This document shows, in pieces, positions 63,084 through 64,000 of a stretch of DNA of 64,000 nt. Position 1 is the stretch's first letter. Each line of letters starts with the position of its first letter. The stretch comes from Rhizobium sp. NLR16a (lineage in GTDB: Bacteria > Pseudomonadota > Alphaproteobacteria > Rhizobiales > Rhizobiaceae), in NCBI RefSeq assembly GCF_017948245.1, contig NZ_CP072865.1:186001-250000 (forward strand), given 5' to 3'. A program made the position numbers and the translations under genes. The notes beneath the pieces were generated by a model that saw only the letters and a list, made by a program, of their open reading frames with translations, searched no databases and was not told the DNA's origin.

Positions 63084-64000
63084 ATGCCGATCCTGCCCGC
63101 CCGCCCTTTGAAATATCTGCTTGCCAGCATAGTCGCCCTCACTGCGGGCGGGTCTGATATCGCCGTGGCGCAGGCACCGGACAGCGTCATCAGCCAGCCC
63201 GGCGCTGCGCCGGCGTCAAGCTTTCGTACCGACCGGCACACCAACGGGGATGTGAAGCCCTCGGACGGTGTCGGCGTTTTTGATCGCATGGGCGCGAAGC
63301 TGCCCGACCTCCCGCCCGAGAAAGATTACAAAGGTCCGATCGACGAGGCGTACGGCGCCTATCAGCGCGGCTATTATCTGGCGGCGATGGACAAGGCGCT
63401 GCCGCGCGCGCAGCTCGGCGATCCGGCGGCGCAGACGCTGATCGGCGAAATCCTCTCGCAAGGCCTCGGCGTCAAGAAGGACGTGAAAGGCGCTGCCTTC
63501 TGGTACGGCAAGGCGGCCGAAGGCGGCGATCCTGCGGCGATGTTCAAATATGCGCTCATGCTGATGGAAGGCCAAGGTGTGCCGCGCGACAAGGTCAAAG
63601 CCGACGACTATATGCGCAAGGCGGCCGAAGCCGGCAATCCTTCGGCCGAATTCAACTGGGCGCAGATTGTTGTCGCCGACAATCCCGGCGAAAAGGGGCT
63701 GAAGCTCGCGCTACCGTTTTACGAGAAATCGGCCGAGCAGGGCATTGCGGATTCGCAATATGCCGTGGCGCAGATCTATGCGACGCTGAAGGATCTGCCG
63801 GAGGAAAAGAAGCAGCTCGCCCGCGAGTGGATGGCGCGCGCCGCGCGCGCCGGCTTCGACACAGCCGAGCTCGATCTCGGCATCTGGCTCGTCAACGGCG
63901 TCGGTGGTCCCAGGGATTACGTCAAGGGTTTCGAATGGCTGAAACTTGCCGCCAATGGCGGCAATGTCGTTGCCCAGAACAAGCTTGCGCATCTCTACAT
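63084..64000 (+). CDS. Secreted SEL1/TPR-like repeat protein (cut by window end)
   Basis: Starts ATG at 63084, 10 bases after the ThiE-like gene, and stays open to the window end (305 residues visible), so the C-terminus is missing. An N-terminal signal peptide (KYLLASIVALTAGGSDIAVAQA) is followed by a ~50-residue variable segment, then SEL1-like repeats of ~36 residues: GAYQRGYYLAAMDKALPRA..., GLGVKKDVKGAAFWYGKAAEGG, GQGVPRDKVKADDYMRKAAEAG, the KGLKLALPFYEKSAEQG unit, and GVGGPRDYVKGFEWLKLAANGG. Such proteins act as scaffolds or activators in periplasmic signalling (compare ExoR of rhizobia). It is not ExoR by sequence impression, but the architecture is alike. Confidence 0.85.
   Translation, partial: MPILPARPLKYLLASIVALTAGGSDIAVAQAPDSVISQPGAAPASSFRTDRHTNGDVKPSDGVGVFDRMGAKLPDLPPEKDYKGPIDEAYGAYQRGYYLAAMDKALPRAQLGDPAAQTLIGEILSQGLGVKKDVKGAAFWYGKAAEGGDPAAMFKYALMLMEGQGVPRDKVKADDYMRKAAEAGNPSAEFNWAQIVVADNPGEKGLKLALPFYEKSAEQGIADSQYAVAQIYATLKDLPEEKKQLAREWMARAARAGFDTAELDLGIWLVNGVGGPRDYVKGFEWLKLAANGGNVVAQNKLAHLY

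Overview
The window looks like a chromosomal stretch of a Rhizobium, most likely of the R. leguminosarum / R. etli group. It is GC-rich and densely packed. It carries alphaproteobacterial markers: a RopA/Omp25-type porin, CpdR, a GapR-family (DUF2312) protein, an Omp10-like lipoprotein, homospermidine synthase, a ROSE-type RNA thermometer before a small heat-shock gene, and an mmgR/suhB-family small RNA beside a histidinol-phosphatase gene. I see no insertion sequence, prophage, CRISPR array or rRNA. Most of it is core metabolism with short operons.

Layout. 1-3.8 kb: end of an ABC-type binding protein, then the tripartite tricarboxylate transporter tctC-tctB-tctA. 3.9-7.5 kb: small proteins, a TerC-like membrane protein (DUF475), a nuclease-like membrane-anchored protein and a secreted hypothetical. 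7.5-10.3 kb: a structured intergenic region, the ropA-like porin with an unusual upstream region, a small membrane protein, tRNA-Val(GAC) and cpdR. 10.4-13.4 kb: N-formylglutamate amidohydrolase, the mmgR-type sRNA, histidinol-phosphatase and a lysophospholipase-like hydrolase. 13.4-17.4 kb: a candidate new sRNA, ROSE plus Hsp20, a bile-acid-symporter-like protein divergent from a LysR regulator, and threonine aldolase. 17.5-24.4 kb: gltB-gltD (glutamate synthase) behind a region rich in inverted repeats. 24.5-31.6 kb: an orphan protein, an SGNH hydrolase (DUF459), a lytic transglycosylase, galU, an outer-membrane barrel protein and kdsD, a cell-envelope block. 31.6-38.6 kb: an NfeD/SPFH pair, hemH, a 5'-nucleotidase with LysM, an Omp10-like lipoprotein and hss. 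38.7-44.7 kb: a pabB-pabC-YciI overlapping operon, a palindromic intergenic repeat, an M3 oligoendopeptidase and an NtrC-type regulator. 44.9-51.2 kb: a DUF882 protein, GapR family, DUF1244, a second N-formylglutamate amidohydrolase, DUF1036-pyk and LysE. 51.2-57.7 kb: a tightly overlapped tautomerase-cupin-DUF4865 operon divergent from a LysR gene, threonine dehydratase, gamma-glutamyltransferase and an alpha/beta hydrolase. 57.8-64 kb: TPR protein, rpmJ, a DUF465-purE-purK run, a second DUF465 gene, ArsR, TauE/SafE, a ThiE-like protein and the start of a SEL1-repeat protein cut by the window edge.

How it fits together. Nitrogen and amino-acid metabolism recurs (gltBD, two N-formylglutamate amidohydrolases, threonine aldolase and dehydratase, GGT, histidinol-phosphatase). 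Envelope biogenesis is the second theme (galU, kdsD, lytic transglycosylase, LysM nucleotidase, porin, Omp10). The most interesting parts are non-coding: the mmgR locus, a two-hairpin candidate sRNA ending in an orphan leftward terminator before hsp20, three TTGTCA repeats exactly 11 bp apart upstream of the porin (PHO-box-like), and the inverted repeats before gltB. No clearly new multi-gene defence or mobile system is visible. The nearest to an undescribed pathway is the tautomerase-cupin-DUF4865 operon.
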